Assembly (NCBI GenBank): GCA_020635995.1
Contig: JACJYS010000005.1
Location: 1-64,000, forward strand
Reading direction: 5' to 3'
Source of the DNA: Chitinophagales bacterium
GTDB lineage: Bacteria; Bacteroidota; Bacteroidia; Chitinophagales; UBA8649
Length of the DNA: 64,000 nucleotides
The notes under the pieces were generated by a model. That model saw nothing but the letters and a program-made list of their open reading frames with translations. It had not been told where the DNA came from and ran no database searches. This document shows, piece after piece, positions 1 to 9,845 of the stretch. Position numbers and translations under genes: made by a program. Every line of letters starts with the position of its first letter. The first letter of the stretch is position 1.

Positions 1-834
1 AGTTTTTTTGTACTGAGTTAAAACCATCTCCTCTCTATCTTTTATAGAGAAAAACTGCAAAGCCTGCCCTTGCACTATTGTTTTATGTAAATGTCGGGTT
101 GACTGAATTACATCATAAGGATTTCTATGTAAATTAATAAACTTAGCATTAGGATAAAGTTCTAAAAGCTCTTTAATTCTACTGGTATTATGTGGGTTTT
201 TTAATACCAATTGCTTACCGTCATTAAAAAAAGTAATGTTTTGCAATAAAAAATGATAATCTTTTCTCCATTCAGCTTTTTCTTTTGCACTAACTCCCTC
301 AAATAAATTATACTTAGTGAAATAACTTTGATTTTGAGGGAAATTCCACGAATGGATTCCCGATTTAGTACTCAAAACACTCATAGGTTGCTCTTCTTCT
401 GCCGGTAAATCGGGCGAAACTCTAATATTATCCTGTGGTCTTTTGCTGGGCATTAAAGGCGAAAGCACAATTTTTAATAAAGAGCGACTTAAATGTGCCA
501 CATTAAACAAAAAACTTTGATAGTTGCTCAGTGTTCCGTACTGTGGGTCTTTGTGCATCAAATAATGAAGATGTGTGGTGCCACTTCGCCAATGACCTAA
601 AATAAAAATAGGTTGTTGCTTGCTTAAATCTACTTTAGATATTTTTTTATTAAAAATTATTTTTTGCAAGAATTGCAAAGGCATCATTATAAAATAAACC
701 ATAAAAGTAATATACCTTGCTTTCTTTTTATAAATGCCGGTTATTTCATTTTCTTTTTGCAACTGACGCCATACACGTGGCAGTGCATTATATAATAAAT
801 GACCTATTACCTTTTGGTTTTTTCTCTTTGTCAT
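1..834 (-). CDS. sulfotransferase family protein (C-terminus cut by window edge)
   Basis: The frame is open from an ATG at 834 down to base 1, so 278 codons are present and the C-terminus is missing. Residues 80-93 read GHWRSGTTHLHYLM, the 5'-phosphosulfate-binding loop of PAPS-dependent sulfotransferases. A later segment around KNPHNTSRIKELLELYPNAK matches the 3'-phosphate-binding region of that fold. The family transfers sulfate from PAPS to a hydroxyl or amine; the acceptor cannot be told from sequence. A hydrophobic stretch around residues 43-60 suggests membrane association. It is divergent from the exported protein at 964 and shares a roughly 130-bp upstream region with it. The family call is firm; the substrate is unknown. 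Confidence 0.8.
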   Translation of the reverse strand, partial: MTKRKNQKVIGHLLYNALPRVWRQLQKENEITGIYKKKARYITFMVYFIMMPLQFLQKIIFNKKISKVDLSKQQPIFILGHWRSGTTHLHYLMHKDPQYGTLSNYQSFLFNVAHLSRSLLKIVLSPLMPSKRPQDNIRVSPDLPAEEEQPMSVLSTKSGIHSWNFPQNQSYFTKYNLFEGVSAKEKAEWRKDYHFLLQNITFFNDGKQLVLKNPHNTSRIKELLELYPNAKFINLHRNPYDVIQSTRHLHKTIVQGQALQFFSIKDREEMVLTQYKKT

Positions 835-963
835 TATTAGCTATGATGTTTTTTTTGCAAAATTAACAATAATAATTCTATATTTTTTCAGAACATTTTT
901 TATTTTCGGTGCGTATAAGAAGATAAGGGTTATCCTTTTGCCTAAAAAACCACAAAACTTAGA

Positions 964-1701
964 ATGAAAAAATTATTAAGTCTGCTGTTGTTTGTTAATA
1001 TTCTAATATTTGCATCCAGTAGCCACACACTAAACGAAGACAGTGCGACCAACAGTTCTTCTGATATTTCTGACAATGATATAAACAAACAAAGTGTTTT
1101 TGAAAGCATAAATTTTGGTATCAACGTACCTTCAAAAAAAATGTTTGATTTGGCTTATGCCGGATATACTAAACTAAAAGAACAAGGTAAAATAAAGAAA
1201 GAAATATTAAGTATTGTTGATTTTGAACAATCATCTAATAACAAACGACTTTGGATTATTGATTTAAAAAACAAAAAAGTGTTATTCAATACTTTAGTAG
1301 CTCATGGCAGAAATAGCGGCAATGAGTTTGCTACTTCATTTTCTAATGTAAATAGTTCTTACAAAAGTAGCTTAGGTTTTTATATTACTGGTGGCACTTA
1401 TACCGGCAAGCATGGCAATTCTTTGAAACTTTATGGTGTAGAAAAAAATATAAACGATGCGGCTTATGAAAGAGCTATTGTAATACACGGAGCTGATTAT
1501 GTGAGCAGTAAATTTGCTCAAGCTTATGGCAGAATAGGCAGAAGTTTAGGTTGCCCGGCAGTACCTGTTGAATTAGCTGACGATATAATTGCGGATATAG
1601 CCAACGGTTCGTGCTTATTTTTGTATAAAAACGACACTAAATATTTAAGTGCAAGTCAGTATGCGGACAGCAAAAACAATCCTTTAGTTACAAATTATTA
1701 G
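964..1701 (+). CDS. exported L,D-transpeptidase-like protein (YkuD_2 family)
   Basis: This is a 245-aa protein with an N-terminal signal peptide (hydrophobic residues 4-17). The catalytic-domain hallmarks are HGADYV (His175) and GRSLGCPAV (Cys197 preceded by Arg193-Ser194), which match the murein L,D-transpeptidase catalytic domain family. The expected role is in periplasmic peptidoglycan cross-linking or attachment, or a related amidase or acyl transfer through the cysteine thioester. The region between the signal peptide and residue 50 is low-complexity Ser/Asn/Asp. It stands alone, with the next gene 50 bp downstream on the same strand. The family call is good. The actual reaction is less certain, because YkuD_2 members in Bacteroidota are little characterised as far as I know. 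Confidence 0.8.
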   Translation: MKKLLSLLLFVNILIFASSSHTLNEDSATNSSSDISDNDINKQSVFESINFGINVPSKKMFDLAYAGYTKLKEQGKIKKEILSIVDFEQSSNNKRLWIIDLKNKKVLFNTLVAHGRNSGNEFATSFSNVNSSYKSSLGFYITGGTYTGKHGNSLKLYGVEKNINDAAYERAIVIHGADYVSSKFAQAYGRIGRSLGCPAVPVELADDIIADIANGSCLFLYKNDTKYLSASQYADSKNNPLVTNY

Positions 1702-1751
1702 TAGTTTATATTCTTCCTTTTATCTTTCAATTCATATTTTCCTACATAAAT

Positions 1752-2195
1752 TTGAAAAAACTACTACCACCACAACTTTTTCTGCTTTGCATAGCACTAA
1801 TGATTGCTCTGTATTTTTGGTATCGTGGAATTATAGTAATAAATTATCCTTTCAATTTATTGGGGATTATATTCATTGTATTAGGTTTAGGCATTACTAT
1901 AAAAATAAGCAGAAAATTTAGTGCAGTTGATACAGAAATACACACATTTAAGACACCAAGAAAATTAGTTATCAATGGTCTTTTCAAGTATAGTAGAAAC
2001 CCTATTTACACAGGATTTTTAATTGCTTTAATTGGAGTTTCTATTCTTCTTGGCAACCTAAGCTCTATTATTGGAGTTCTTCTATTTTTTTTCGCTGCCA
2101 ATTTTTGGTACATCCCTTTTGAAGAAAATCAGTTAGAAAAAGAATTTGGCAAACAATACAGCGAATACAAAAACAGTGTAAGACGCTGGATTTAA
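1752..2195 (+). CDS. isoprenylcysteine carboxyl methyltransferase-like membrane protein
   Basis: The 147-aa integral membrane protein has about four hydrophobic segments. Around residues 79-90 it reads SRNPIYTG and it ends with an EENQLEKEFGKQYSEYKN segment. That NPxY plus E-x(5-6)-FG-x-x-Y pattern is the SAM-binding signature of the ICMT/PEMT-like methyltransferase superfamily. The start chosen is a TTG at 1752, because it begins a plausible MKKLLPP N-terminus; the first ATG (1800) would remove part of the first membrane segment. Bacterial members methylate small lipophilic or thiol substrates, and the substrate here is unknown. It is followed by an AT-rich palindrome at 2211-2228. Confidence 0.72.
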   Translation: MKKLLPPQLFLLCIALMIALYFWYRGIIVINYPFNLLGIIFIVLGLGITIKISRKFSAVDTEIHTFKTPRKLVINGLFKYSRNPIYTGFLIALIGVSILLGNLSSIIGVLLFFFAANFWYIPFEENQLEKEFGKQYSEYKNSVRRWI

Positions 2196-2210
2196 AGCAT
2201 AAATATTTGA

Positions 2211-2228
2211 TAAACTATATATAGTTTA
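2211..2228. terminator. AT-rich palindrome between convergent genes
   Basis: TAAACTATATATAGTTTA is a perfect 18-bp palindrome midway between two convergent genes (stops at 2195 and 2252). It is flanked by AAATATT and AATATTT, which extend the dyad. The position suggests a bidirectional terminator, but the stem is all A/T and weak, so the function is inferred. Confidence 0.35.
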
Positions 2229-2251
2229 AATTAATATTTATACAATTTCTT

Positions 2252-2731
2252 TTACTCCTCTAAAATCCCTTCTAAATCGGCAGGAGAATATGCTACAGAT
2301 TTTAGCACTTTATTATCACCTACCCTATATACCAAATATTTATCTTCCTTCTGCTTAATAAAAGATTGCGTGCCGTCTTTTGCTTGATATTTAGCTTGTG
2401 TAGCTTCTGCCTCTTTATGTGTAGCACAAGCTTTGCTCATATTACTACGCTGTACTTCATTAAACAAAGTTTCAAATTTATCTGCCAAACCAAATTCTAA
2501 TACTGCACCGGAAAGTACGTATTGTATATCTGCCAATGCATCTGCTATTTCTATTATATCGTTATCTTTTATAGCTTGTTTTAGCTCGTTTAATTCCTCT
2601 TGAAGCAAATTAACTCTAAGCTCACAGCGGTCTTTAGATGGTATAGTGGGTTTATCTAACACCGGTGCATCAAAGGTGTGATGAAATGCTGCTACACTAT
2701 TTAATGCCTGCGGTTCTTTATACTTTTTCAT
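2252..2731 (-). CDS. MazG-like nucleotide pyrophosphohydrolase
   Basis: This is a 159-aa all-alpha protein. The segment LLQEELNELKQAIKDND (about residues 43-59) followed by ADALADIQYVL (about 63-73) gives the EExxE...D metal-binding pattern of the MazG/PRA-PH superfamily, which hydrolyses nucleoside triphosphates or phosphoribosyl-ATP to monophosphate and PPi. It is not linked to his genes, so a house-cleaning role is more likely than HisE. Its start overlaps the end of the alpha/beta hydrolase gene upstream (3410-2718) by 14 bp, so the two are probably co-transcribed and translationally coupled. The C-terminal 45 residues are a variable extension. Confidence 0.75.
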   Translation of the reverse strand: MKKYKEPQALNSVAAFHHTFDAPVLDKPTIPSKDRCELRVNLLQEELNELKQAIKDNDIIEIADALADIQYVLSGAVLEFGLADKFETLFNEVQRSNMSKACATHKEAEATQAKYQAKDGTQSFIKQKEDKYLVYRVGDNKVLKSVAYSPADLEGILEE

Positions 2732-3410
2732 TTTGTTTTGTTTTAGCTGTTTGCGATTTTAAACTTAATATTTCTTTTATGTACTCATTTATTTCATCTG
2801 CTCGGTTTACTATCATAAAATGGGTGCCACCACGCACTTTGTAATAGTTTTTTATATGAAAAAATGGAAAAACTCTATCGGCAGTGCCATGTATATGATA
2901 CAAATTTTTAGGAACTGTTTTATTTTTCCAATACACGGCTTGGTTGGCACACCAATCGGTAAAAGGTCCGTCTATAACATCTACCATACTTTTTATTAAT
3001 GCCTTATCCTCATCTGTTGTTTTTCCAAAAGGAAACCAATACCAAAACTGAAATTTACTTACTCTGTCTGCCTTAATAAGTTTGTGCAACGGAATTGCCT
3101 TTGCCATTTTTATGGTATTAGGAAACTCTCTTCGCGTTTTTACGCTAGAAATTAATATGGTTTTTTCTACAGGCAATATTTTAGCCAACTCTACAGCAAC
3201 TATTCCACCAAAACTTAAGCCACACAAAATACTATTCTCGGGGTCTTCTATTTGGCTTGATAAACGTTTTGCATATTGTGGCAAATCTTCATTTTCTTTT
3301 GGTTTCAACCATTTTATGCCTTTTCTTTCATATCCGGGGAACTCCAATTTATCAAATGCATGCACGGTAGCTCCAAGCCCGGGAAGCAAATACACAGTTT
3401 TTTTACTCAT
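2718..3410 (-). CDS. alpha/beta hydrolase
   Basis: The 230-aa cytoplasmic protein begins with a beta strand and oxyanion-type turn (YLLPGLGATVHAF). It carries the nucleophile elbow GLSFGG with Ser66. A later HGTADRVFP and GGTHFMIV supply a plausible acid and histidine. This is the full triad order of the alpha/beta hydrolase fold. No substrate-specific domain is seen, and it could be an esterase or thioesterase. It leads a two-gene unit with the MazG-like gene (14-bp overlap). A TAnnTTTG motif lies 9 bp upstream of the ATG on this strand. Confidence 0.75.
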   Translation of the reverse strand: MSKKTVYLLPGLGATVHAFDKLEFPGYERKGIKWLKPKENEDLPQYAKRLSSQIEDPENSILCGLSFGGIVAVELAKILPVEKTILISSVKTRREFPNTIKMAKAIPLHKLIKADRVSKFQFWYWFPFGKTTDEDKALIKSMVDVIDGPFTDWCANQAVYWKNKTVPKNLYHIHGTADRVFPFFHIKNYYKVRGGTHFMIVNRADEINEYIKEILSLKSQTAKTKQNEKV

Positions 3411-3418
3411 ATTAATTA

Positions 3419-3426
3419 CAAAATTA
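3419..3426 (-). promoter_or_regulatory. Bacteroidota -7 motif TAATTTTG for the 3410 gene
   Basis: Read on the minus strand this is TAATTTTG, matching TAnnTTTG. It ends 9 bp before the start at 3410, so the leader would be very short. No clear -33 TTG is seen at the right distance. Confidence 0.4.
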
Positions 3427-3459
3427 TTATTTTAGTGTCTCTTTTAAACATATTTACAA

Positions 3460-4305
3460 ATGTCAGATTATCTAGAAACAAAAAACCACTACAATCCACC
3501 GCCAAAAAATATAGTTAATTTCTTAGCTCGCTTTAGCCAATGGTATTTTGAACCAGAGTACATAGGTTTAAACAATCTACATAAAGATAAACCCGGCATT
3601 TATGTTTCTAATCATACATTATTAGGCATAACCGATGGTCCTCTTTACATCCCAAAATTATACAATGATTTAGACATTTACCTAAGAGTTTTGGTAGATA
3701 ATATGCACAAATCTGTTCCATTGTGGAGAAGTATTATGACAGACTACGGTGCTGTAACGGGCAGCCGAGAGCACGCTAAAGCATTAATGGAAGCCAAACA
3801 GCATATTTTAGTATTTCCGGGAGGTACAAATGAAATATGTAAAACCAAAGGAAATGAATACACTTTAATGTGGAAAGATAGATATGGATTTGTAAAAATG
3901 GCTGTAGAAAATGCTTATCCTATTTATCCCATTGCTTCATTGGGTGGAGATGAACTTTACGATATTATTTATGACAAGGAAGATTTAGTTGATTCTAAAT
4001 TTGGTAAATGGCTTGAAGAAAAAGGTATTTTAGATAAATATTTTAAAGGTGGCGAGAATATACCTCCATTAGTAAAAGGAATAGGTCCTACTCTTTTGCC
4101 TAAACCTAAAAAGATTTATTACAAATTCTGCAAACCTGTAGAAACCAAAAAACTAAAAGGTAAGGCTACTGAAAAGCAACTAAAAGAAATTAGGGAAAAA
4201 GTAGAAGAAAAAATTTATGACGGCATTCACGAGTTAATGGAGCTACGCTCTAAACAAAACGATGATGAGCAGCACCCAATAAGAAAGTTTTTGAATAGTT
4301 TGTAA
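3460..4305 (+). CDS. glycerolipid acyltransferase (LPLAT, MGAT/DGAT-like branch)
   Basis: The 281-aa protein carries an acyltransferase block: SNHTLLGITDGP (about residues 50-61) and FPGGTNEI (about 120-127). The classical PlsC family has HxxxxD and FPEGTR. Here the His-to-Asp spacing is longer and the second motif has PGG in place of PEG, which is typical of the MGAT/DGAT-like LPLAT branch. It probably transfers an acyl group to a glycerolipid or other alcohol at the membrane face. The C-terminus is lysine-rich and helical. It is divergent from the alpha/beta hydrolase gene (49 bp between starts) and ends 3 bp from the convergent EamA gene. The exact acceptor is unknown. Confidence 0.72.
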   Translation: MSDYLETKNHYNPPPKNIVNFLARFSQWYFEPEYIGLNNLHKDKPGIYVSNHTLLGITDGPLYIPKLYNDLDIYLRVLVDNMHKSVPLWRSIMTDYGAVTGSREHAKALMEAKQHILVFPGGTNEICKTKGNEYTLMWKDRYGFVKMAVENAYPIYPIASLGGDELYDIIYDKEDLVDSKFGKWLEEKGILDKYFKGGENIPPLVKGIGPTLLPKPKKIYYKFCKPVETKKLKGKATEKQLKEIREKVEEKIYDGIHELMELRSKQNDDEQHPIRKFLNSL

Positions 4306-4308
4306 AAA

Positions 4309-5166
4309 CTAATTTTCTTTAAAGGTAAAGGCTATACCTATTAATACTATTAATCCACCAACTATAAGTTGCATAGTAATTTGTTCATTTAAAAAAAAGC
4401 GGGCAAAAATGGCACTAAAAAATGCTTGACTTAACAAACTTAAAGACACTCGGGTGGCTCTCATATTTTTTAAAGCAAAACTGATGAGCACCCATGCTAA
4501 GACTTGACAAATAATACCCTGCACTAAAAATGAAAACCAAGCATTTTGAGAATGAAATAAAAAGTTTTGTTTGGTAAATAAGCAAATAAAAAATAAAAAC
4601 ACCGTAGAACTTACTAATGACACAGAAAGAAAACTCATTACGTCCATTTTTTTCATGCTTTCTTTGCTTAGCAAAATATACCCGGCATAAAACATTCCTG
4701 AAATTATAGCTAAAATAAAACCTCTGTCAAAATCAAAATGGCTTACACGCTTTACGCCCAGCATAAAAATTAATCCTAACAGAGCAATACCTACACCTAT
4801 CCAAAAATTTCTATGAGGTCTTACCTTTAAAAATAGCAAAGAACCTATACCCACCCAAACCGGTGCTAAATTTACCAATAATGTAGCTTGCGTTGCATTA
4901 GATTCCATTATTGAAACGTTCCATAAAGCAACATCGCTGGCAAAAAACAAACCACTTAAGGCAGACAAACCCAATAATCTTTTATTAGGAATATGTAGTT
5001 TTTTACTTGCTATGGTAAAAGGAACTATCACTACAGTGGCAATTCCCATGCGATAAAATGCGGCAATAAAACCACTTGACAACTCTAATTTAATAAGTAT
5101 AGGAAAAATAGAAATACAAAGTATTCCAACAAACAACGCCAGTCTTGCTTTCATAAATAACAACAA
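4309..5166 (-). CDS. EamA-domain (DMT superfamily) exporter
   Basis: This is a 285-aa, very hydrophobic protein with about ten predicted membrane helices in two five-helix halves, the layout of EamA/RhaT-type drug-metabolite transporters. The first half ends with GVGIALLGLIFMLG and the second with GGLIVLIGIAFTF, the repeated pseudo-symmetry typical of the family. The substrate (metabolite or amino acid efflux) is not predictable. An internal Met at residue 5 (start 5154) is an equally good initiation site. It is 42 bp from the giant protease gene downstream on the same strand, with a hairpin between them. Confidence 0.8.
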   Translation of the reverse strand: MLLFMKARLALFVGILCISIFPILIKLELSSGFIAAFYRMGIATVVIVPFTIASKKLHIPNKRLLGLSALSGLFFASDVALWNVSIMESNATQATLLVNLAPVWVGIGSLLFLKVRPHRNFWIGVGIALLGLIFMLGVKRVSHFDFDRGFILAIISGMFYAGYILLSKESMKKMDVMSFLSVSLVSSTVFLFFICLFTKQNFLFHSQNAWFSFLVQGIICQVLAWVLISFALKNMRATRVSLSLLSQAFFSAIFARFFLNEQITMQLIVGGLIVLIGIAFTFKEN

Positions 5167-5173
5167 AAAAAAT

Positions 5174-5199
5174 GGTAGCCGCTTAAATAAACAGCTACC
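5174..5199 (-). terminator. intrinsic terminator after the 5209-9768 gene
   Basis: On the minus strand the hairpin GGTAGC / GCTACC (6-bp stem, 14-nt loop) is followed by a run of T residues (the poly-A at 5164-5172 on the plus strand). It sits just past the stop codon at 5209. Confidence 0.55.
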
Positions 5200-5208
5200 G
5201 TAAATAAT

Positions 5209-8200
5209 TTATTCTTTTACAAATCTAAATAGTTTAGAACTTTTATTGTTAGATAATTTTACAAAATATACGCCACTTGCTTTTTGGTTCATATCAAAAG
5301 TTATATTTCCCTTTTGAGTGTTCAGCTCTTTTTGAGCAATAATTAACTGACCAATAGTATTATATATTTCTATGTTTAAATCTTGATTTTCAGTAAATAC
5401 ATAATCTAAAGTAATGCTACTATTAGTTGGATTAGGGTATAAACTAATGTAAGAAATCCAGTTAACTTGCTCTATTGCCACATTGCCAACAGTAGCTGTA
5501 TCTATATCTTGACAACCATTAGCATCTGTAGTGGTTAATATATAAACTCCCGTACTTAGATTGTTTAAATTTTGGGTTGTAGCTCCATTAGACCATGAAA
5601 AAGTATAAGGTGGTGTTCCACCAAAAACATTGGTATTTACATTGTTATTATTTACTATTAAATCAACACTTAATGTATTTTGAACTGTTATAATTTCTTG
5701 TTCTAAAGTATCGCTACAGCCATAAGCATCTGTTACAATTACGGTGTAATTTCCGGCAGGAATATTATTTAAGTCTTCTGTTGTAGCCACACCCCAGTTG
5801 TAGGTTAAATTTCCCGAACCACCTACTACATCAATATCTATACTTCCACTATTGCTACCACCGCAACCTACATTTTGAAAACTATTTACACTTACTTGAG
5901 GGGCAGGTTGGTTTACTACTGTGTATGTAGAATTATATGTACAGCCATTGCCATCGGTTAAACTAAAAACGTAGCTTCCTGCATCTAAATTATTAATGTT
6001 TGAACTTCCTGCATTTCCGTTCCAGCTGTAACTATAAGGTTGTGTTCCGCCTGTAACAGCTAATTGAATTGTTCCATCTCCTTGTCCACAATGCTCATCT
6101 ACAACAGTTTCTGAAACCAAAATTTCATTAGGTTGGCTTATAGTATAATTTTGTTGTACCATACATCCTGCGTTATCTGTAACTGTAAGTGTATAATTAC
6201 CTGCATACATATTGCTATTAGTATTTGTAGCTCCCCAGCTATAGTTGTAAGGAGATGCTCCTCCTGTAACAGTAGCCGTAGCACTACCTGTATTAGTGCC
6301 ATAGCAAGTAGCACCCGTAGTATCTATAGATAAAATAGGTGCATTAGCATTTGAAATTGAAAAACTTTGTACTTGAGAACAACCATTTCCGTCAGTTATA
6401 GTAACAGAATATGTACCAAAACCTAAACCCGAAACGCTATTAATTCCTGTGGATGTACCCGAGCTAAAATTAAAAGTATATCCACTTATGCCACCATTTA
6501 CGGTAGCTGTAGCCGTACCATTGTTTTGCCCACAAGCCGCTGGAGAAGTAGATACAGCAATATTATAATTAGGTACAAAATTTCCAATAGTAAAACTTTG
6601 TGTGGCTGTACAACCATTAGAAGCTGTAATAGTAACTGAATATGTGCCAGATACTAAACCACCAACACTATTTGAACCCGTTGAAACACCATTGCTAAAG
6701 CTAAAACTATAACCGGATGTTGTTCCATTTACAGTAGCACTTGCTTTTCCAAAACCTCCGTTACAGGTATCTGAAGAAGTTGTTACTACAATATTATATG
6801 TTGGAGTTGTATTTGTTATGGTAAAACTTTGAGTTTTTGTACAATTATTAGCATCAGTAACTGTAACCGAATATGTGCCTGCCGACAAATTAGTATTACC
6901 TCCACTTGACCAAGAATATGAATAAGAACCCACACCTCCACTTGCACTTGCCGAAGCACTTCCATTACTTTGGTTACAAATTTCATTATTTGTAGATACA
7001 GATAAACTTAAAGCCGTAGGTTGCGTTATAGAAGTTGAAATACTATTAGAACAACCTGCACTATTTGTAACTGTGGCAGTATATGAGTTTGCAATTAAAT
7101 TACTTGCCGTAGCACTTGTGGAGCTACTATTTGTCCAAGAATAAGTATATGGCGAAAGTCCGTTAGAAACGCTTACTGTAGCACTACCATTATTGCCACC
7201 ATTGCAAGAAACGTTAGTTTTAGAAATACTTAAGTTAGGCAATGGACTAACCGTTATATAATTTGTTTTAGTTTCGGTATCAGAGCCGTCTGCATTGGTA
7301 GCTGTTAAAGTTACCGTATATGTGCCTGCTGTATTATAGGTTACAGTTGGGTTTGCTTGTGTAGAAGTACTTGGCGTACCTCCACTAAATGTCCATGCAT
7401 AAGATGTAGGATTATTGGTACTTTGATTAGTGAAAGTAGCTGAACTACCTATACAAACCGTAGTATTACCCACTGTAAAATCTGCTACAGGAGGATTAGA
7501 AACCGCTGCAACATCTATATTTATATTATCTATGTACAAATTATTTCCATATCCATTTTTGCCTACTATAGCAAATTGAATATTAGGCTGATTATTAAAA
7601 AATGGATCGTTTAAATCTAAAACCATATTTTCCCAATCTGATGAAGCTGGCGTATATGCACTATTAGTGCTTCCTGCTGTAGCTAAATCAGTTCCACCTT
7701 CTTTATAAATGGCATACCAATTAGTACCACAGTCATTAGATGCTGCCACTATTAATGTGTCATAAAAAGAATTTCCACTTTGAGAGCTATAATAATAAGC
7801 ATAAGCATAATCGTAGCTTAAAGTAGCACTTGTAACTCCTGTAAAATCTAAAGCCGGGAGCATAAACCAATCTAATTGACCTGCACCATTATAACTATAA
7901 TTATCTATAAACATAGATGCGGTACTACCACTTCCTGCACTTGTTGTTCTTTGCCATGTATCGCTGTTGTCTGGGTTGTATAAACTATAATTAGTAGGTG
8001 GAAAAGTAGAATTTTGAAAATTTTGTGTTAATGGTAATGCAACGCCCATAGTAACATTAAATGTAGTAGTTTTAGAATCATTAGATGTATTTTGGTCTGT
8101 GCCACCATTAGGATTTTGAGTGTAAACAGTTAAAGAATTGCTCCCATTTACAGCATTATTTAAAGTATTTAAAGTTACACTTTGAGTAGCATTAGTAGTT

Positions 8201-9768
8201 AAACTACCTGTCCAATTGTAAGTATATGTAGTTCCTCCATTAAGCTGATATTTTATGGCACAAGATGTTAAAGTACTACTTCCATAATTTCTTAAAGTTA
8301 CTATGGGAGTATAACTAGTTCCACAAATATCGGTACTTGGTTCATCTATTGTAACTATTCCTGCATCTCTTGCCACAGAAGGTGCACAAGGGCTGTAGGT
8401 TCCTGTTAAACTGGTAGTAGAACCACCGCCTACAGGATCTAACCAAACATCTAATCTTCTATTATTAGCACTGCCATTAGAGTTCCAATGGTAAGAAACT
8501 TTACCGTAATAATCTGCTGAGTTAGGTGCGGAACAATATGAACCTCCTCCTGTTAAAGTACCTATTATTTGTCCTAAATTATTAAACAATGGAGAACCGG
8601 AAGATCCTCCTTCTGTAACGCCATGACCATTTGTTGTAGCTGCCCAAGTTGTTTGATAATGAGAGGGCAAACCATTACTATTCCAGCCCGTAGTAGTTAA
8701 GTTTGAAGTATAAGTAGATATTTTTTTAATATCTCCCGCAGGATGGTGTATGCCTACTCCGTCTGTTGTTACCGTATTTAATAATGCCGAGTTCCACCCA
8801 TTGTAATATACATTATAACTTTGAGGGACACTGTTATTAAATTCTAACAAAATAAAATCTGAACTGCTACTTCCGCCATTATTACTACTAGCCAATACGC
8901 TACAGCCTGTTACCGTATTAGAACTAGGCTCGCTACCAGGATTTGAACAACCGCTTGCCTCATAATTAAAATAGAATACCCAACTATTAAAATTTGAAGT
9001 AGATGAACCTTCTGCACAATGGAAAGCCGTTAAAAAATAAGGTGCACAGTCTAAATTTGTATTATTAACCAACGAACCCGAACACCAACCAGCAGAATTT
9101 CCTGCCACAACATAAATTCTTGCTACTCCTCTTTTCTCATCTTGCCAGTTTGCTCCTTCTGAACAGTTTACATTTATTTGGCAATTTTCAGAATCATTAA
9201 AACCATCAATATAAGTTTGATTAGGTAAACCTTTATACATGTGAATTAACGAGGTAATAGAAAAAGTACCTTGACCTTTAACATTAGCAGGTTCATAATA
9301 CTCTACTATACTTTTGCTTCCCTTTATTAATTCTGTAGTAAATTGTTTTGATTCATGATTATTAAAACTGGTAAAAGCACCTATTATTTTGCTGTAATCT
9401 TCATTGTAAACAAATAATTTTGCTCCATTAGGTAAATGAAAATCATTATACATTAAAGTGGTAGCTAATGCTCCTTTTGACTCAATTTCTACTCGCCAAA
9501 TCCTATCGCCATTTTCTAAATTAACCCATGTTCCGCTATTTAAAAGCGAAATATTTACTTGCCTTACTATACCGGTTCTTTCTATTCCGCCCTCTAAATA
9601 TTGAACGCTATTTAACTCCCTTTCGCTTGGCTTTTCTAATTCAACTTTTTGAAATTGTTTGGATAACTGATTAGTTAATGAATAAGGTTTTCCTCCTTGA
9701 CTAATTTGTGCTTTTACAAAGCAAACACTTACTAATAATGGTAAGAAAACAAGTAATAATCTTTTCAT
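5209..9768 (-). CDS. secreted trypsin-fold (lysyl-endopeptidase-like) protease with PKD, SprB-type repeats and T9SS type-A sorting domain
   Basis: The 1519-aa protein has a signal peptide (residues 1-20) and a prodomain to about 205. A chymotrypsin-fold protease follows, with His250 (TAFHC), Asp304 (SDFILLEF) and Ser390 in GGSSGSPLF, the form seen in lysyl endopeptidases. A jelly-roll-like region follows, then one PKD domain (about 755-840, beginning PVADFTVGNTTVC). After it come about seven SprB-type repeats of roughly 75-85 residues, each with a Cys-x-Gly start, SGG-YSYSW core and YSVTVTD-like end. The last ~80 residues (SLYPNPTNS ... GVYFVKL) are a type-A T9SS sorting domain that is normally cleaved on export. 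It is probably an exported, cell-surface or released endopeptidase. P1 specificity for Lys is inferred from family resemblance only. Confidence 0.88.
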   Translation of the reverse strand: MKRLLLVFLPLLVSVCFVKAQISQGGKPYSLTNQLSKQFQKVELEKPSERELNSVQYLEGGIERTGIVRQVNISLLNSGTWVNLENGDRIWRVEIESKGALATTLMYNDFHLPNGAKLFVYNEDYSKIIGAFTSFNNHESKQFTTELIKGSKSIVEYYEPANVKGQGTFSITSLIHMYKGLPNQTYIDGFNDSENCQINVNCSEGANWQDEKRGVARIYVVAGNSAGWCSGSLVNNTNLDCAPYFLTAFHCAEGSSTSNFNSWVFYFNYEASGCSNPGSEPSSNTVTGCSVLASSNNGGSSSSDFILLEFNNSVPQSYNVYYNGWNSALLNTVTTDGVGIHHPAGDIKKISTYTSNLTTTGWNSNGLPSHYQTTWAATTNGHGVTEGGSSGSPLFNNLGQIIGTLTGGGSYCSAPNSADYYGKVSYHWNSNGSANNRRLDVWLDPVGGGSTTSLTGTYSPCAPSVARDAGIVTIDEPSTDICGTSYTPIVTLRNYGSSTLTSCAIKYQLNGGTTYTYNWTGSLTTNATQSVTLNTLNNAVNGSNSLTVYTQNPNGGTDQNTSNDSKTTTFNVTMGVALPLTQNFQNSTFPPTNYSLYNPDNSDTWQRTTSAGSGSTASMFIDNYSYNGAGQLDWFMLPALDFTGVTSATLSYDYAYAYYYSSQSGNSFYDTLIVAASNDCGTNWYAIYKEGGTDLATAGSTNSAYTPASSDWENMVLDLNDPFFNNQPNIQFAIVGKNGYGNNLYIDNINIDVAAVSNPPVADFTVGNTTVCIGSSATFTNQSTNNPTSYAWTFSGGTPSTSTQANPTVTYNTAGTYTVTLTATNADGSDTETKTNYITVSPLPNLSISKTNVSCNGGNNGSATVSVSNGLSPYTYSWTNSSSTSATASNLIANSYTATVTNSAGCSNSISTSITQPTALSLSVSTNNEICNQSNGSASASASGGVGSYSYSWSSGGNTNLSAGTYSVTVTDANNCTKTQSFTITNTTPTYNIVVTTSSDTCNGGFGKASATVNGTTSGYSFSFSNGVSTGSNSVGGLVSGTYSVTITASNGCTATQSFTIGNFVPNYNIAVSTSPAACGQNNGTATATVNGGISGYTFNFSSGTSTGINSVSGLGFGTYSVTITDGNGCSQVQSFSISNANAPILSIDTTGATCYGTNTGSATATVTGGASPYNYSWGATNTNSNMYAGNYTLTVTDNAGCMVQQNYTISQPNEILVSETVVDEHCGQGDGTIQLAVTGGTQPYSYSWNGNAGSSNINNLDAGSYVFSLTDGNGCTYNSTYTVVNQPAPQVSVNSFQNVGCGGSNSGSIDIDVVGGSGNLTYNWGVATTEDLNNIPAGNYTVIVTDAYGCSDTLEQEIITVQNTLSVDLIVNNNNVNTNVFGGTPPYTFSWSNGATTQNLNNLSTGVYILTTTDANGCQDIDTATVGNVAIEQVNWISYISLYPNPTNSSITLDYVFTENQDLNIEIYNTIGQLIIAQKELNTQKGNITFDMNQKASGVYFVKLSNNKSSKLFRFVKE

Positions 9769-9845
9769 CTTTAATATTTATTTAGTGTAAATTTAGTTAT
9801 TATTATTCGCTATTGAAATTTATTCGTTTTTTAACACTACAAAAA